From Syntrophaceae bacterium (GTDB lineage: Bacteria; Desulfobacterota; Desulfomonilia; Desulfomonilales; Desulfomonilaceae), in contig JARLHM010000038.1 of assembly GCA_031292235.1 (NCBI GenBank), positions 1 to 36,605 of the forward strand: 36,605 bases of DNA, given 5' to 3'. This document shows, piece by piece, positions 36,056-36,605 of this stretch. The translations under genes and the position numbers were made by a program. The notes under the pieces were generated by a model, which worked only from the letters and a program-made list of their open reading frames with translations, was not told where the DNA came from and did no database searches. Position 1 is the stretch's first letter. Each line of letters begins with the position of its first letter.

Positions 36056-36605
36056 CTATCTGCCCTCGCTTGCTTTTTCGCCAGGCCCGAAGATTATGCT
36101 CGACGGTTTGTTCTTAATCATTCTGGTGAAGTCAATCAGATTGTCCGCGCTTCTATCCAATTTCTGAGTCAACAAACTAATATTATTATCGGTTCTCCGA
36201 ATCATTCTGTCTGCGTTTCGAACCGTTTCCGTTCCAGCTTGCAAGAACTCATTCGTTTTCTCAATTGTCTTGGCCAAAGACTTCCCTAATTGAGCTTTTG
36301 ATAAATCATCGTTTAGTTTTCGCGCGGAATCTTTAATTTCCCGTATTGCATCGGCTGCGTCGGCGCCGATGTTATCGACTTTAGAATCTGACAGAATTTT
36401 GTCCAGCTTGGATGAAACTCGTAAGAAATGGTTCGAGATTCTTTCAATGTCGAGCGCTTTGAGCTTTTGGAAAACGTTTTCCAGAGCAGCTCCAATTTCT
36501 TTAATGTCGGAAGAATAAGTCGGGATGACTCTATAGTGAGGCTTGAAATCCAATTCAATTGGTTCCTTATATTGATCTTTGTTGAAAGAATCCATTTCCA
36601 GATAC
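36056..36605 (-). CDS. MCE/MlaD-family protein, C-terminal part (N-terminus beyond window)
   Basis: The reverse strand is open from the right window edge to the stop at 36056, about 182 residues. The visible part begins with IELDFKPHYRVIPTYSSDIKE, the end of an MCE-type substrate-binding region. It continues as a long charged helical segment (about residues 45-170) typical of the coiled-coil tail of MlaD/PqiB-like proteins. These sit in the periplasm and bridge lipids between membranes. An ATG at 36595 lies within the frame but is probably internal, because the frame stays open to the edge. The MCE domain proper, the ATPase and the permease would lie outside the window. The lipoprotein gene follows after about 150 bases. 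Confidence 0.7.
   Translation of the reverse strand, partial: YLEMDSFNKDQYKEPIELDFKPHYRVIPTYSSDIKEIGAALENVFQKLKALDIERISNHFLRVSSKLDKILSDSKVDNIGADAADAIREIKDSARKLNDDLSKAQLGKSLAKTIEKTNEFLQAGTETVRNADRMIRRTDNNISLLTQKLDRSADNLIDFTRMIKNKPSSIIFGPGEKASEGR

Overview
The window looks like chromosomal DNA of a strictly anaerobic bacterium, most likely a deltaproteobacterium (Desulfobacterota). The pointers are a four-subunit pyruvate/2-oxoacid:ferredoxin oxidoreductase, a DsrMK/HdrD-like membrane redox pair, a NiFe-hydrogenase maturation cluster and a large TauE/SafE-type exporter. This placement is inferred from gene content. It is not read from any marker sequence. No tRNA, rRNA, CRISPR array, IS element or integrase was seen, and most genes are core metabolism.

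Layout. 1-4.2 kb: a TauE/SafE permease running off the left edge (minus), an HD-domain nucleotidase-like protein that probably starts at TTG 1547, and a membrane-anchored protein with a degenerate caspase-like CHAT domain. 4.3-9.6 kb: rpsT (minus), then hypF and the overlapping hypC-hypD-hypE genes (plus). 9.7-12.3 kb: a Glu/Leu/Phe/Val dehydrogenase, converging on a MurG-like glycosyltransferase. 12.4-19.1 kb (all minus): ssb followed by a five-gene oligopeptide-type ABC importer (binding protein, two permeases, two ATPases). 19.25-23.2 kb (plus): a serine O-acetyltransferase fused behind an HTH/zinc-ribbon domain, ilvC, and a lone AAA ATPase. 23.4-26.0 kb (plus): a cytochrome-b/Fe-S pair resembling DsrM and DsrK. 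A perfect bidirectional terminator separates it from the convergent porCDAB-type operon (26.0-29.1 kb, minus), which opens with a small phage-terminase-like HTH gene behind a good promoter. 29.8-32.7 kb (plus): uvrC and a response-regulator diguanylate cyclase. 32.7-36.6 kb (minus): an MCE-family transport protein cut by the right edge, its probable auxiliary lipoprotein, a receiver-only response regulator translationally coupled to glgC, and an alpha/beta hydrolase.

How the parts could work together. The 2-oxoacid oxidoreductase makes reduced ferredoxin, and the DsrMK-like pair exchanges electrons between the membrane quinone pool and a cytoplasmic thiol/disulfide partner. The hyp genes assemble NiFe-hydrogenases encoded elsewhere. 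The peptide importer and the amino-acid dehydrogenase fit amino-acid use. ilvC and the acetyltransferase serve branched-chain amino-acid and cysteine synthesis.

The most unusual items are the regulator-enzyme fusion at 19.25 kb, the catalytically degenerate CHAT-like protein, the receiver/glgC coupling and the terminase-like HTH gene heading the por operon. No clearly new multi-gene system is evident. Several start codons were moved from the longest open frame on ribosome-binding-site evidence.
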